NCBI GenBank assembly: GCA_907163375.1
Contig: CAJQUW010016937.1
Coordinates: forward strand, 62,001-126,000
Direction of reading: 5' to 3'
Origin: Prostheceraeus crozeri
Taxonomy: Eukaryota; Platyhelminthes; Polycladida; Euryleptidae
DNA: 64,000 nucleotides
The position numbers and the translations under genes were made by a program. Position 1 is the stretch's first letter. Every line of letters starts with the position of its first letter. The notes under the pieces were generated by a model that was not told the origin of the DNA, searched no databases, and worked only from the letters and a program-made list of their open reading frames with translations. Below are positions 46,825-57,018 of the stretch, piece after piece.

Positions 46825-47885
46825 ATTCATCATTGGTTTCTCCCATGCATTTCTTATACTGTATTAATAGGATTCATGCTTGGTATCAGAAGAATCACAA
46901 TTTTGCGACTACATTTGGAATAGATTATGATTGCAACATTTTGATATTATCATACAGTACCTAAGTCTTTTTACGGCTGTGCTTATTCAATGCATGGACT
47001 GAGTCTGTCTTTCGATGATTTACGCAGCTTTAAGATAAAGCGGTCATAGTGTACCCATCGCATTTCATTTCCGAATAGAGGAGAACTGCGCACAGATTAT
47101 TTCCTTATTTCCCCACTCCCGCCTGAGCGACTGACCTTCAATCGACGCCTTACCATCGATAATCACATGACAGCGAGAAGGGAAACGTGCAAACGGTCTT
47201 CATTTCATTCCTGGCTACTCCGCGCATCGAACGTGATTCATTTGTCTAGCATTACGATTTTAGTGAAACGTCTACGACTTAGACCAAATTTTCTTAAACG
47301 ACGCCTTGATCACCATCTTTTCTTTGGACATTTAGAGGAACTCAAATTCCGCGAACCACATTCGACCTCCACAATCAATTTACAGGTCATTTATTTTGTC
47401 TTTTCAAGTTGCCGACTAAGCTTTTACCGTTATCATCTTACAAAATATTTTGTGATTTGGTTTACTTCATATTTAGCGACTTGACTCTATTTCCTACATT
47501 CGTCGCTGAAAACCAGGGCTTTGAATGTCATCTCGTGATAGTTTGATGCATTCTGACCACAAAATGTGTTTGGATCAATATTACCAATTGCCAGAGCTTA
47601 CAGGTGAGATGTCTATACTCCTTTCATTGCCTAAGTTTAAATGAATTAATTCTGTATTAGTTATACACGTATCTTCACGAAATCATATGATTTACATTTT
47701 GAAACTTCATGAAATCACAAAAAATAAAAGAAAAATGAACTTTGTTGTCAATAAAACGATAGCGTCATCTGACATCAATTAATTTGTTGCGAATTTCTTC
47801 ACTCTTGAATTCTATCCGAGTCAGATTGCTTCCTCACGCCTAAGATAATTTATCATAATTAGAGGCTTGCATATTCCGAATGTTT
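46825..47885. repeat. 1.06-kb block shared with 42,600-43,665 (inverted)
   Basis: The second copy of the block described at 42,600-43,665, in opposite orientation. It is the only extended similarity between the two host elements apart from their CCC starts. Confidence 0.75.
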
Positions 47886-48789
47886 TGTAATCCTGGAATA
47901 TTATGTGGTAAATGACATCGATCGCCAGTTGCGGGTATAATTTAATTATTATTGCTGAGACTACTGTTATAAATACGTACGTGTACACAATTCTTAATGT
48001 TTATGGACTAGTGCATGCAATATGTTATGATTATGCGTGCATCCATTTGTCGAAAATCTATTTTTTATTTCCTCCAAAGTGCTACATGAGTGTAATTTGA
48101 ACCAGTCGGATGTGGATTAATTGTGCCATGTTAAGTCCTCATGCAAATTGAGTGCAAATCCATGTATCTATGAATTGTCCCATCATCTTTTTAAAACTCT
48201 GTTTCATTATCTAAGAAAAAGACTTTCTGAAATACTCTGTGAATGTTAACGAATTGTGCCATTCGAAAGATGTTTTGCAAACTTATGGTTTTTGCTTATA
48301 AAACAAAATCTTTATTGTGTATTTCAGAGAAAGAATCGCTGTCCTACAACAATCAAAACTGAAAATATGAATGGATTTAACCAAATCAATTCATCGAGTT
48401 CGTCCATATGGCAAGGGAGAATCTTTTGATCACTGTGTAGGCCTGGCTTTTTTCTGAGAGGTGAGTGATTTCTTGCATATTTTTGTCACTGTCTCCGAAC
48501 CCCATTCCAAGTCCTTAAACGCCATTCCAAGTTCGTAAGGCTTGGCAGTTTAATAGCTGGTAAGAGGATAACTTTTATATCACTTTATCTTTTACCATCG
48601 ATTGTACTGAGTGGTGAGTGGACTGGAGCTGTTTAGCACTTTTGTACGACAACTCTGTTTTTTCTTTTATTGTATTCCATCTATTTAATATTGTCATTGG
48701 TTTGGGTATCTACATCCATACTAGACCTTAGTCGCATTGGCTTAATATAAATTTGAATTACATCTATTAACATCTTCTCGAACAATTGC

Positions 48790-49020
48790 ATCTCAATGAA
48801 ATCATATAACGGGCTGATGTGTTCAAGTTTTCTGTTATTAGATGGAGGCTGGACTAGTAAGTCATTTAATGTTTCCATGTATTCTGTTTTGATAAGCGAT
48901 ATTACATCACCTGCTTATCGATCAATTGCAGGAAACACAAAGATCTCAATGAAGTCATGTAACGGGCTGATGTGTTCAAGTTTTCTGTTATTAGATGGAG
49001 GCTGAAGACATGGTAAGTCA
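48790..49020. repeat. 75-bp direct repeat, two copies
   Basis: AACGGGCTGATGTGTTCAAG, then TTTTCTGTTATTAGATGGAGGCTG, occurs at about 48,808 and 48,961, each followed by GTAAGTCATTTAAT. The second copy precedes a consensus splice-donor-like GTAAGT, but no frame supports an exon. Confidence 0.75.
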
Positions 49021-50270
49021 TTTAATTTTTCATCAATGTCTGTTTCAACTGCGACACAGTCCATGATGCTGTCAATTTTAGAACTCGCATCTAAGACTGC
49101 TGTTATTGTTACACAGACGTGAGCGGCGAACATTTTATGTTATCGAACTTGAATTGCTTCCAATAATTTATCAAAAATGTATCCCTGTAACATTTTAACA
49201 AAGTTTCATGGAAACGTTTTGAAACGTTTTTTTGAAACGTTCCGTTACGTAAACATAATGTGCAAGCGTTACGTATCGGAGACGTTTCCTGAAACTTATA
49301 TGGAACGTTTCCGAAACGTAACGTTACGTCACATTGTTGATGGGGTTTTGGGCTGTAGCGTCAAAACGAAGTATCGGATGGGAAAACGGAGGCCAGATTC
49401 GGATTCAGCGAGAAATGCTGCATCGGTATGGTGAATTTGATCGCAATCGGAGAGAAAAAGTTTCGCTGACGTCCCCCCCTCGGGAGAGCTAGCTTCGATC
49501 TTGGCTTCCAGTGGACGGATTTTGTCGTGCAATAGCTCGTTTGAAAGCCAAGAGTGAGACAAATTCACTGAAAGAAACGGCTTGTTCATATCTGTCTTCG
49601 TTTAGATGTGAGACGCCATTTAAGATTTTGGGAGATTGTCGAAAAACGACAGAGTTAGAATTTTGGACGTTTTGGGCTCTAGCGTCAAAACGAAGCATCG
49701 GATGGGAAAACGGATTCCAGATTCAGATTCAGCGTGAAATTCTGCATCTGTATGGTGAATTTGAAAGCAATCGGAGAGAAAAAATTTTCGATAACGTCCC
49801 CCCCTCTCGGGGCTACCTTCGATTTTGGCTTCCAGTGGACGGATTTTGTCGTGCAATAGCTCGTTTGAAAGCCAAGAGTGAGACAAATTCACTGAAAGAA
49901 ACGGCTTGTTCATATCTGTCTTCGTTTAGATGTGAGACGCCATTTAAGATTTTGGGAGATTGTCGAAAAACGACAGAGTTAGAATTTTGGACGTTTTGGG
50001 CTCTAGCGTCAAAGCGAAGCATCGGATGGGAAAACGGATTTCAGATTTGGAATCAGCATGAAATTCTCTATCAACATGGTGAGTTTCAAGTCAAGCGGAG
50101 AGAAAAAATTTTTCTTCACAAATTTTTTCGAAAAAACGAGTTAGAATTTTCGCGATGGCTGTGGGCTGTAGAGCCAAAATGAAGCATCGGATGGGAAAAC
50201 GGAGGCCAGATTCGGATTCAGCGTCAAATTCTACATGGAAATGGTGTATTTCCAGCTCAATCGGACCTCT

Positions 50271-50675
50271 AGAATAGGCGATAGAAGCGTTTTAAATGTT
50301 TGGATGATGGATATTACGTCATCAGCTGATCGCCACACACTATATAAGCTGGGAACCGAGAGAGACTTGTCATTATGACGAGAGCGATTGTCAGAGGTAG
50401 GTCGCCTCTCTGAGCTCCGATGATAGCTTCGGACATTCCAAATTCCGGGTTTCTGCAAGAAACCGACTTAGAAAATTTCATTGTTGATATCAGCTAAGGC
50501 GTCAGACTTAGAGGTTAGCCAGGAGATGGCCTTCGTCTCCAGGCCATAAAAGACTCCAAAATTTTAAAGGCTTGTAACTTTGCTTCTACAAGTCCGTTTG
50601 ACTTGATTCAAAAAGGTTCGGTCGCTATTGACCTGCCCTAAGTGGTAGACTACTTATAAAATTTCATAAGTAGTG
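50271..50675. other. No feature seen
   Basis: Single-copy-looking DNA between the 324-bp repeat and the Cys-rich pair; short frames only. Confidence 0.4.
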
Positions 50676-50699
50676 CTAAAAAGTTAAAAAATTTAAATT

Positions 50700-51400
50700 C
50701 ACTAGTTTTGGAGGTTTTCTGGGGTTTTCGACCCTGCTGAAGTCAATGAAAGCATTTTTAATGATGTCTGAGCCAGTCTTCTCATGGCAAAAGCGGCTTT
50801 TCACTGAAAGCGAGCAAGACACGGAGAGTTTTGCTGTAATATTCCACTGACAGGGTGTTCCTTCGGGACGGCGGACGATGCCGTAGTGATAAGTGTGGCA
50901 AGGGAGTGTGTCATATTTTAGACCGAAACCGCTGGGACAACTCATGTCTCATGTTGGGCATTTGACACAGTTCTCAACGTAGCACTTTGAAAGCCAATCG
51001 GTTGAGTCTTAGCTATCTTGTCATGGGCGGCCTCTAAAGATCTCCATTGCAAAACGCTGGTGAATCAAGCTCTCTACGGCTTCCTATCAAGCTGCTCAAA
51101 GTCTGTCAACCTCTTACCAACTCTACAGGTTTTCATGTCTGGCGAATACTATCATTAAGTTGAATCTGCTATCAGTCAACTTGAACGTTGCAAATGAAGT
51201 TCGGTGTAATACTTCCTTTCGACGGGCGTTCCTGTAAAGGACGGCGGTGAAACCCGTAGCTATGTATACCGCAAGGGACATTCGGCAATGGTCAATCTTG
51301 TTAAACCTCTCTGCGTCATGTTTGCAAGTGATTGCCTCTGTCTCAACGTAGTATGCATTCGCGCCAGGGCGACATTTAGCCAGCTGTCGAAGGTTGCCTT
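50700..51400 (-). other. Two diverged copies of a Cys-rich, exon-like segment
   Basis: On the - strand, a segment at about 51,000-50,820 reads CYVENCVKCP, then CPSGFGLKYDTLPCHTYHYG, then IVRRPEGTPCQWN. A related segment at about 51,370-51,200 reads AYYVETEAITCK and, in another frame, PCGIHSYGFHRRP. DNA similarity, by eye about 60-65%, centres on CCCTTGCSRYA, CATCGTCCGCCGTCC and GGAACRCCC. The spaced cysteines recall tandem extracellular domains (TNFR or ephrin-receptor-like), which suggests relic exons of a host gene. Frames are broken, so this is tentative. Confidence 0.3.
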
Positions 51401-51439
51401 ATAAACTATCCATTGCATACGTTATGAGAACCATGAGTT

Positions 51440-51637
51440 CTACCTGTCTCTATCAATGAGATGAATTGATGAATGGAATGAAATGGGAGGATACTCACGC
51501 GCCACACGCAACATAACACACTTCTCTCTTCCGTAGTCTAACAAGCTCTTTACACATGGATCGCAGTCGATTGCTATCCCTGTATCAGAAGTGTAAACTA
51601 TCTTAATTTTATTTAACACTATTTCAACTACCATCAT
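51440..51637 (-). CDS. Small unknown protein beside the right virus-like copy
   Basis: About 55-65 residues from an ATG near 51,637: MMVVEIVLNKIKIVYTSDTG, then an IDCDPC-containing segment with a second Cys pair further on (KCVM). A donor-like GC|GTGAGTATCC follows MLRVA, so this is probably a first exon. Upstream of the ATG (51,655-51,705) lies the motif TTTACAAGTTAAACTAAGCG that also precedes the gene at 59,992. Function unknown. It takes the position that the zinc-binding gene holds in the left copy. Confidence 0.35.
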   Translation of the reverse strand: MMVVEIVLNKIKIVYTSDTGIAIDCDPCVKSLLDYGREKCVMLRVAREYPPISFHSSIHLIDRDR

Positions 51638-51781
51638 CGCCCATATGAAATGTTATAAGATTTACAAGTTAAACTAAGCGTGCTACTATTTCCAAATGAA
51701 AAAGTATACATGGTTAAATCATCCAATGAAGCCCCATTCAAGTAAATCAGTATAAAAGCAAAGATAATACGAAATAAAAAT

Positions 51782-52300
51782 TTAGTATGGCATGTATTTC
51801 AAAAGGTCTTCATCGTCAATATCGTCCCAGAGTCTGCCTTCACACAGATCACAAAAACAGTTCACTTGCTTCAATCGTTCTTCCACCGCGAGCCTCACTT
51901 TGTCGATGTACTCCCACTCCGCCATAGATCGTGGCTGGGAGTTAGGGATGTACCATTCCCATAATTGATGGAGGAATTTGGTGCTGATGATCTCCATCAC
52001 ATCATCAGTATCGTACTGCAGATACTTCCATCGTATGCCTGTTAGGTCGGGACACTCCTTCTCACATACACTCTCCTCTTCGTCATCCGCTGCTAATGAC
52101 AACTTTCTAATGTTGTCGAGTCGGTATAATTTCTCCACCTTCCCCTTCGTTGGAGCGTTTGGTGCAACCATCGCCTTTGGCGATGAGCATGCAGAAGAGA
52201 ACTCCAATTTGTGTTCGATGTTTTTGGAGGGCTTGTCATGTTGACTGTGAATAATGACTTTGAAATGTTTTCTAATTCTTAAGTATAAACAAGTAACCAA
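51782..52300 (-). CDS. Small acidic Cys-containing protein of the virus-like element, right copy
   Basis: The longer version of the gene at 4,644-5,171. It is open for about 170 codons from a TTG-starting frame; the true start is unclear and may follow a short leader exon. It reads EKLYRLDNIRKL, an acidic DDEEE run, CEKECPDLTG, WKYLQYDTDDVMEI, LHQLWEWY, AEWEYIDKVRLAVEERLKQ, then CFCDLC and DIDDEDLLKYMPY. Cys pairs before and after an alpha-helical centre suggest a small zinc-binding protein. A TATA-like CATATATAC lies near 52,333-52,345 on this strand. It diverges from the polymerase gene across a shared control region. Confidence 0.5.
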   Translation of the reverse strand: MVTCLYLRIRKHFKVIIHSQHDKPSKNIEHKLEFSSACSSPKAMVAPNAPTKGKVEKLYRLDNIRKLSLAADDEEESVCEKECPDLTGIRWKYLQYDTDDVMEIISTKFLHQLWEWYIPNSQPRSMAEWEYIDKVRLAVEERLKQVNCFCDLCEGRLWDDIDDEDLLKYMPY

Positions 52301-52680
52301 TCAGAATGAACAGCCAATGAATGATGAATATGAAAGTATATATGCAAAGTGACATTCGTGTCATTTCACTCTGTCTTTGAGACGTATAAGTGAAGTGTTC
52401 TCTAGCGAATCCTATATTTGAGGCGTACAAGTGAACTGCTCTCTCGTGAATTCCAAATTTGAGACGTATTATTTGAGTGAAGTCTCTATCTTGTTGAAGT
52501 ATCAACCTTAAACTTGATTTCGTTGAAATGGTAAGTTGAAAATTTCTTCACTCATCTCCCTCAAACGTGTGGCTAATAGCATCTTCCTCAATTTCAGGCA
52601 TCAACTTCGTCACCAACGCCCTCCCTTCTAGGAAAGTTTAGAGTTGTTGAGTGAAGGTAGGTTGTAACAATACACTAAGA
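52300..52680. promoter_or_regulatory. Divergent promoter region, right copy
   Basis: The counterpart of 4,271-4,700. Direct repeats of about 43 bases (AAGTGAA...CTCTC...GAAT, then TTTGAGRCGTA) lie at about 52,384-52,480. The TATA-like run at 52,333-52,345 serves the leftward gene. GT-AG signals (ATG|GTAAGT near 52,530, CAATTTCAG near 52,598, GAAG|GTAGGT near 52,665, CTCTTTCAG near 52,715) suggest short leader introns before the polymerase body, as viruses of this kind are known to splice. Conservation in both copies supports a functional control region. Confidence 0.45.
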
Positions 52681-54000
52681 CTTGAACAGAGATGATAGAA
52701 TGATTTCTCTTTCAGGTGATGTGAGTTCCAGCTCAGGAATCTCGCGACAAGGCAACGAGTGGGAATGTGCCGACTGCGGACATATGTTTACAAGGAAGCA
52801 CAGTCTCCTTCGACACATCAGACAACGTGTGTGTCAACGCAAAGCGGCATCAATCTCCGGAGGTGAAGTTGATTCTGACCATGACATCTCCTTTCCTTGC
52901 GATTTGTGCCCTCTTTCTTTTGATAGTCACTTTCAGCGATCTTCGCACAGACTTCAACACACGCATGCAAATGATCACTACACCAACGGTACCTCTACCA
53001 TCTCCCTCATCAATGTTTCACATAATAATTTAGTACGCGACTACTGCATGGAGTCCAATACTCAAATAGTAGATTTTCCTGAGTGGCTCCTTCAAAATTC
53101 TAACATTATCGAAGCGCTCTTCAACAATTTAGACAATTTTAGAATGAAGGCGCTCATCTACCTTAAACTAAAATATATTAAAATAGATTTTCAAACGGGT
53201 CAAGTGACGGAGAGAATACAGTTTCATGTTCCTTCCTCTTCCGCAACCGAAGTTGTAGACTGCGAGTCTTGGCTAAATTTTCACATTCAATGTTTAAAAT
53301 CAAATGTAGATAAATTCAATGAACGCGACAGCGCTCTCATTCTTGATGGTGTGGACTCAGCCATATTCAAAATTTCCCTATTAGAAAGTCATGCAGCTCG
53401 AGGCACATTTAAACTACCAAAAACGTTGTATAATAAGAAAGCTGTCATCAATGTCGATTGTAAATCACAGTGTTTCAAATATGCAGTCCTATCCATCCTT
53501 CACTATAATGATATCAACGCGCATCGAGATCGCACCTATAGCTATAGACAGTGGGAGGATGAACTAGACTTTGAAGGTTGTGATAGTAACAACATGAAAA
53601 TCAAAGATGTAGAAACGTTCGAAAAACATAATCAGATTAAAATTGTCGTTCACGTGTGGGAGAAGGGGTTGAAGGGTGCCCGCTATAATTCACGTTCAAC
53701 TTGTTATGAACGTGTAGTCAACCTCTTATTAGTAAAACAAGATGATAGCGAGGAATGGCACTACTGTGGTATTCCCAAAATCTCTCGCTTGTACACACAC
53801 TTAGGGCACTCTAAAAGAGGTGAACATTTTGTATGCGACCGCTGCATCCGCTCCTTTTGGAGTAAAGATAAATTTGAAACTCACTATGAATGGTGCAAGC
53901 GAGGTAAATTACAAATGGAACGCATGCCCAAAGATAAAATATTTTCACATAGGGATAATGGTGACGAATTAAGTCCCCTGCGTGTCATTTACGCAGACAT

Positions 54001-57000
54001 TCGATCACCAGGCTTCATGCTGTGTGGTCGGATTGCTAGCGCTCTGGCAGCGTCGCAAATTCTGTTATCGATTGTTCAGCATGTCAGTGGAACTGGTGCG
54101 ACAACTACGCTTGAAGAAATGTGTCTGCCTTAACCGTATAACCAAAAGACGTCTGAAATATTTTGGTCTCTATGTTGATCACGTACCTGTCAGGATTTCA
54201 ATTTCACGTTCTAGTCGAGGATACTGCAAACGGGCACTTGGTGGGGATGCAGAGACTGGAGGTAATTTGATAATTTGTTCTGATTCGACCACTAGACCCA
54301 TTCAAAGATCAAAACGCATTACTATTCCTAACGTTCCAAGTATTATGCTCTCCAACCTACGATCATTGTCTAACAAGATGGATGAGATCGAGTATCGTAT
54401 TGGCAAATTAAAGCCTTCAATTGCGGTGTTTACAGAATCCTGGCTGGATGATGCGATCCCTGACACTAGCATTGCTTTACATGGTTATCACATTCTGAGG
54501 AAAGATCGCAACAAGCATGGAGGTGGTATAATCATCTATACATCACATACATTTGATTTTTGCGTTATCGATTATACTGATGTTCCTTCAATGCTTATGT
54601 GTGAGACAGAAATTCTTCCGGTGATTTATCCTGGGTTGAATCTTTTGTTGGTGTCTCTATATTATCCGTTTTGGAATGATCGTGATAAACACATGAAGGC
54701 TGTGTCTTGTATAACTGATATTATTGAGCATGCCTACTCATTATCTAATTTTGATCCGTCATCCACCAAGATTGTGATTTGTGGCGATTTCAATAATTTG
54801 ATTGATAATGTTGATGATTTGCTGGAAGCATTTTCCCTCAAAGCGATTGTCAAGGAAAGTACTAGGAACAATCGCATTCTTGATCAAATTTTTACAAATG
54901 TTGATTCAAATTCTTCACCTAGTGTATCATCTCCTTTTGGAAAATCTGACCATGCTGTTGTGTTCTGGAACCCGGATCCTATTACTCGGCCCACATTTCA
55001 TAAGCAGAGAGTTCGCAATTTCTCGAAAAAGAATGTGTATTCGTTCCACAGAATTATCAGCCTTATTAATTGGGATATCATTTCCAACTTTGTTGATGTT
55101 GATGTTGCTACAATGGCTTTGAACAATGTACTGTGGTATGTCTATGATAATTGCTTTCCTTTGATAACGGTCAGATTCCGTAACACTGATCCGCCTTGGA
55201 TGAATGGACAACTTAAGATCTTAATGGACCGGCGTGATAGAGCTTTTGCTGAAAAACATAGTCATAAATATCTTCGCTTGCGCTCTGAAGTGATCAATCT
55301 TTCCTGTGATTTGAAGAAGAGGTATCTCAAAAACATCAATATCGCTTCTCAGAGCAAAGTTGCTTGGCGTCGGATTCGCTTGGTCTCGAGGAATTCTGTA
55401 AAACGCAACCAGTCATCCAACCTCTCAGCTTCATATCTTAATGAGTGTTTCTCTGATGTCTTTGTACCGAATTCCTTGGACATTGATGCTGACAATTTGT
55501 CGTTGCTTTTGCCTGATGTGTCATTACATGTGATGGATTATGAAGTATGTTCTCATCTCAGTAGTCTGAAGAGGGGCAATGGTGGACCAACTTGCATTCC
55601 TTATTGGATTTGCAGGGAGAATGCATGCTTTTTAGCTGGTGCTGTTTCTCACATCCTGAATTGCAGCTTTACATCTGGCTATGTGCCACAATTACTCAAA
55701 TTTGCTGACATTGTGCCTATTCCAAAGTGTTCAAAGCCAACTTCGCCATCCGACTTCAGGCCTATCTCAATGCTGCCAGTTCTTACCAAAGTTGTCGAAA
55801 AGATCGTACTTTCAAAATGGATGCTGCCATACTTGGTGCCTCAGTTGGATCCTTTACAGTTCGCTTACATCCCCGGATCTGGCAAAGGTACTTCTGCAGC
55901 TTTGTTGTATATCAATCATCGCATGCTTCACTATCTTGATGGCAAGTCAGGAGCTGTTCGTTTGTTAGCAGCTGATTACTCCAAGGCGTTTGACAAACTC
56001 TCTTTTTCTTCTATTGTGCCAGCTCTCATTAGCCTTCAACTTCATCGACAATGTATTTCCTGGGTACTCAATTTTCTACAAAGTCGCAAACAGAGAGTTT
56101 GTTTGGAGAATGACACTTCTGAGTGGGTGGATATTCTCAGTGGTGTCCCGCAAGGGAGCACGATTGGGCCCATCCTTTTTACTGCTGTGGTGGATTCCTT
56201 AAAGCCGGTATGTGATAATTCTTTGATTGTAAAATACGCCGACGATATGTCTGTACTGCATTTTGTGCGCCAGCAAGGGCAGGATAAGTTACAGCAAGAA
56301 TGGGATCACCTGGAAGATTGGTCAAAGCAGGTTGGACTTTATTTGAACTTCTCTAAGAGTTGCGTTGTAAACTTTGTGACGAAGAAATCGCTAAGTTTTG
56401 ATGATGTCATCTCGGCTACTGGTATGCATATTTCTACTTTGTCTGAAATTAAACTGCTTGGTGTTAATTTTTCAAATGATTTTAGTTGGAATTCCCATAT
56501 CAAGGACGTTGTCAGCAAATGTCGTCGTAGAATTTTTATCTTGCGTAATTTGCGTAGAGCCCGGTGTCCTCAGCATGTCATTCATAAATGTTATGTTGCC
56601 TATATTCGCTCTCTGATCATTTATGCATATGTGTGTTTTTGTAATCTCAGTGACTATCTGATTTCTGACTTACTTCGCGTGGAGCGTCATGCAGCCCATT
56701 TCTTCAATGAATTTGACTTTGATAAATTGCCTGTTGTGTTGAATAGTGTCTGTGTAAAACTGTTCCAGCAGATAGAGTCTAACCCTGATCATTTCCTTCG
56801 ACACATTTTTCGTGAGAGATCTCGACGTGGCAGAAACCAATGCAGTTTGACGGCACCTCCTGCGGCAAGTCACCGTTTTAGCCGCTCTTTTACCCGTTTT
56901 GGCAGATGATTTCTTTTTATTCTATGTATTTTACTTAGTAAGTCTCGTTGTGATTTCAAATATTGTTACAGGTTCACCGCTCATTGTGATCTGAATAAAA

Positions 57001-57018
57001 ATTCTTTTCTTTCTTTCT
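54001..57018 (+). mobile_element. CR1/L2-group LINE inserted in the polymerase gene
   Basis: 3,018 bp inserted into the polymerase codons YADIE. The short duplication ACAT (53,997-54,000 and 57,019-57,022) and the uninterrupted matching sequence in the left copy define both edges exactly. The 3' end is AATAAAAATTC followed by a TTTC microsatellite instead of poly(A), as in CR1/L2-type non-LTR retrotransposons. It holds one long open frame with endonuclease and reverse transcriptase and a short 5' segment. It looks close to full length for an element with one ORF. It must be younger than the split of the two polymerase copies, or at least absent from the left lineage. Confidence 0.88.
54081..56909 (+). 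CDS. LINE ORF2: endonuclease-reverse transcriptase
   Basis: 942 residues from the first in-frame ATG inside the element (54,081); the frame is open further left only because it runs into the flanking polymerase DNA. Residues about 80-300 form an exonuclease-endonuclease-phosphatase domain: MLSNLRSLSNKMDEI, FTESWLDDAIPD, HGGGIIIYTS, CGDFNN and SPFGKSDHAVV. Residues about 470-730 form the reverse transcriptase: FADIVPIPK, DFRPISMLPVL, LAADYSKAFDKL, LSGVPQGSTIGPILF and the catalytic KYADD at about 717-721. The tail has KLLGVNFSNDFSW and a CR1-like end. The motif set fits the CR1/L2/Rex1 group of non-LTR elements; the clade is not fixed. No stop or frameshift is seen, so the protein could be functional. 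Confidence 0.9.
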   Translation: MSVELVRQLRLKKCVCLNRITKRRLKYFGLYVDHVPVRISISRSSRGYCKRALGGDAETGGNLIICSDSTTRPIQRSKRITIPNVPSIMLSNLRSLSNKMDEIEYRIGKLKPSIAVFTESWLDDAIPDTSIALHGYHILRKDRNKHGGGIIIYTSHTFDFCVIDYTDVPSMLMCETEILPVIYPGLNLLLVSLYYPFWNDRDKHMKAVSCITDIIEHAYSLSNFDPSSTKIVICGDFNNLIDNVDDLLEAFSLKAIVKESTRNNRILDQIFTNVDSNSSPSVSSPFGKSDHAVVFWNPDPITRPTFHKQRVRNFSKKNVYSFHRIISLINWDIISNFVDVDVATMALNNVLWYVYDNCFPLITVRFRNTDPPWMNGQLKILMDRRDRAFAEKHSHKYLRLRSEVINLSCDLKKRYLKNINIASQSKVAWRRIRLVSRNSVKRNQSSNLSASYLNECFSDVFVPNSLDIDADNLSLLLPDVSLHVMDYEVCSHLSSLKRGNGGPTCIPYWICRENACFLAGAVSHILNCSFTSGYVPQLLKFADIVPIPKCSKPTSPSDFRPISMLPVLTKVVEKIVLSKWMLPYLVPQLDPLQFAYIPGSGKGTSAALLYINHRMLHYLDGKSGAVRLLAADYSKAFDKLSFSSIVPALISLQLHRQCISWVLNFLQSRKQRVCLENDTSEWVDILSGVPQGSTIGPILFTAVVDSLKPVCDNSLIVKYADDMSVLHFVRQQGQDKLQQEWDHLEDWSKQVGLYLNFSKSCVVNFVTKKSLSFDDVISATGMHISTLSEIKLLGVNFSNDFSWNSHIKDVVSKCRRRIFILRNLRRARCPQHVIHKCYVAYIRSLIIYAYVCFCNLSDYLISDLLRVERHAAHFFNEFDFDKLPVVLNSVCVKLFQQIESNPDHFLRHIFRERSRRGRNQCSLTAPPAASHRFSRSFTRFGR

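Larger units (their letters stand above)
46092..49345. mobile_element. 3.25-kb DNA transposon with CCCC(T/A)(A/T)CAACA ends
   Basis: It is inserted into the 324-bp repeat with a TTT duplication (46,089-46,091 and 49,346-49,348). The empty site GGACGTTTTGGGCT is seen intact at about 49,669 and 49,991. Ends: CCCCTACAACATTG from 46,092 and the complement of CCCCATCAACAATG ending at 49,345. Subterminal GAAACGTT/GTCTCAAT motifs fill both ends. The interior has the 1.06-kb block shared with the 4-kb element and no recognisable transposase. The 3-bp duplication and the resemblance of the ends to CCCTATCAACCA suggest kinship with the CGGTCGCC element. Confidence 0.75.
45716..50270. repeat. 324-bp tandem repeat, split by a transposon
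   Basis: Units carry GCATCGGATGGGAAAACGG, then CTGCATCGGTATGGTGAATTTG, then CTGACGTCCCCCCCT and GGCTTCCAGTGGACGG. Full units are spaced by 324 bases in 49,346-50,022. A diverged unit lies at 45,716-46,091, with a truncated one near 50,184-50,270. The 3.25-kb element at 46,092-49,345 interrupts the array in GGACGTTTTGGGCT. The 223-residue frame at 49,511-50,182 repeats every 108 residues and is not recognised. Confidence 0.8.

Noticed and set aside
49511-50182. 223-residue open frame as a gene
   Set aside because: It is two-and-a-bit copies of the 324-bp repeat; no start context, domain or splice support.
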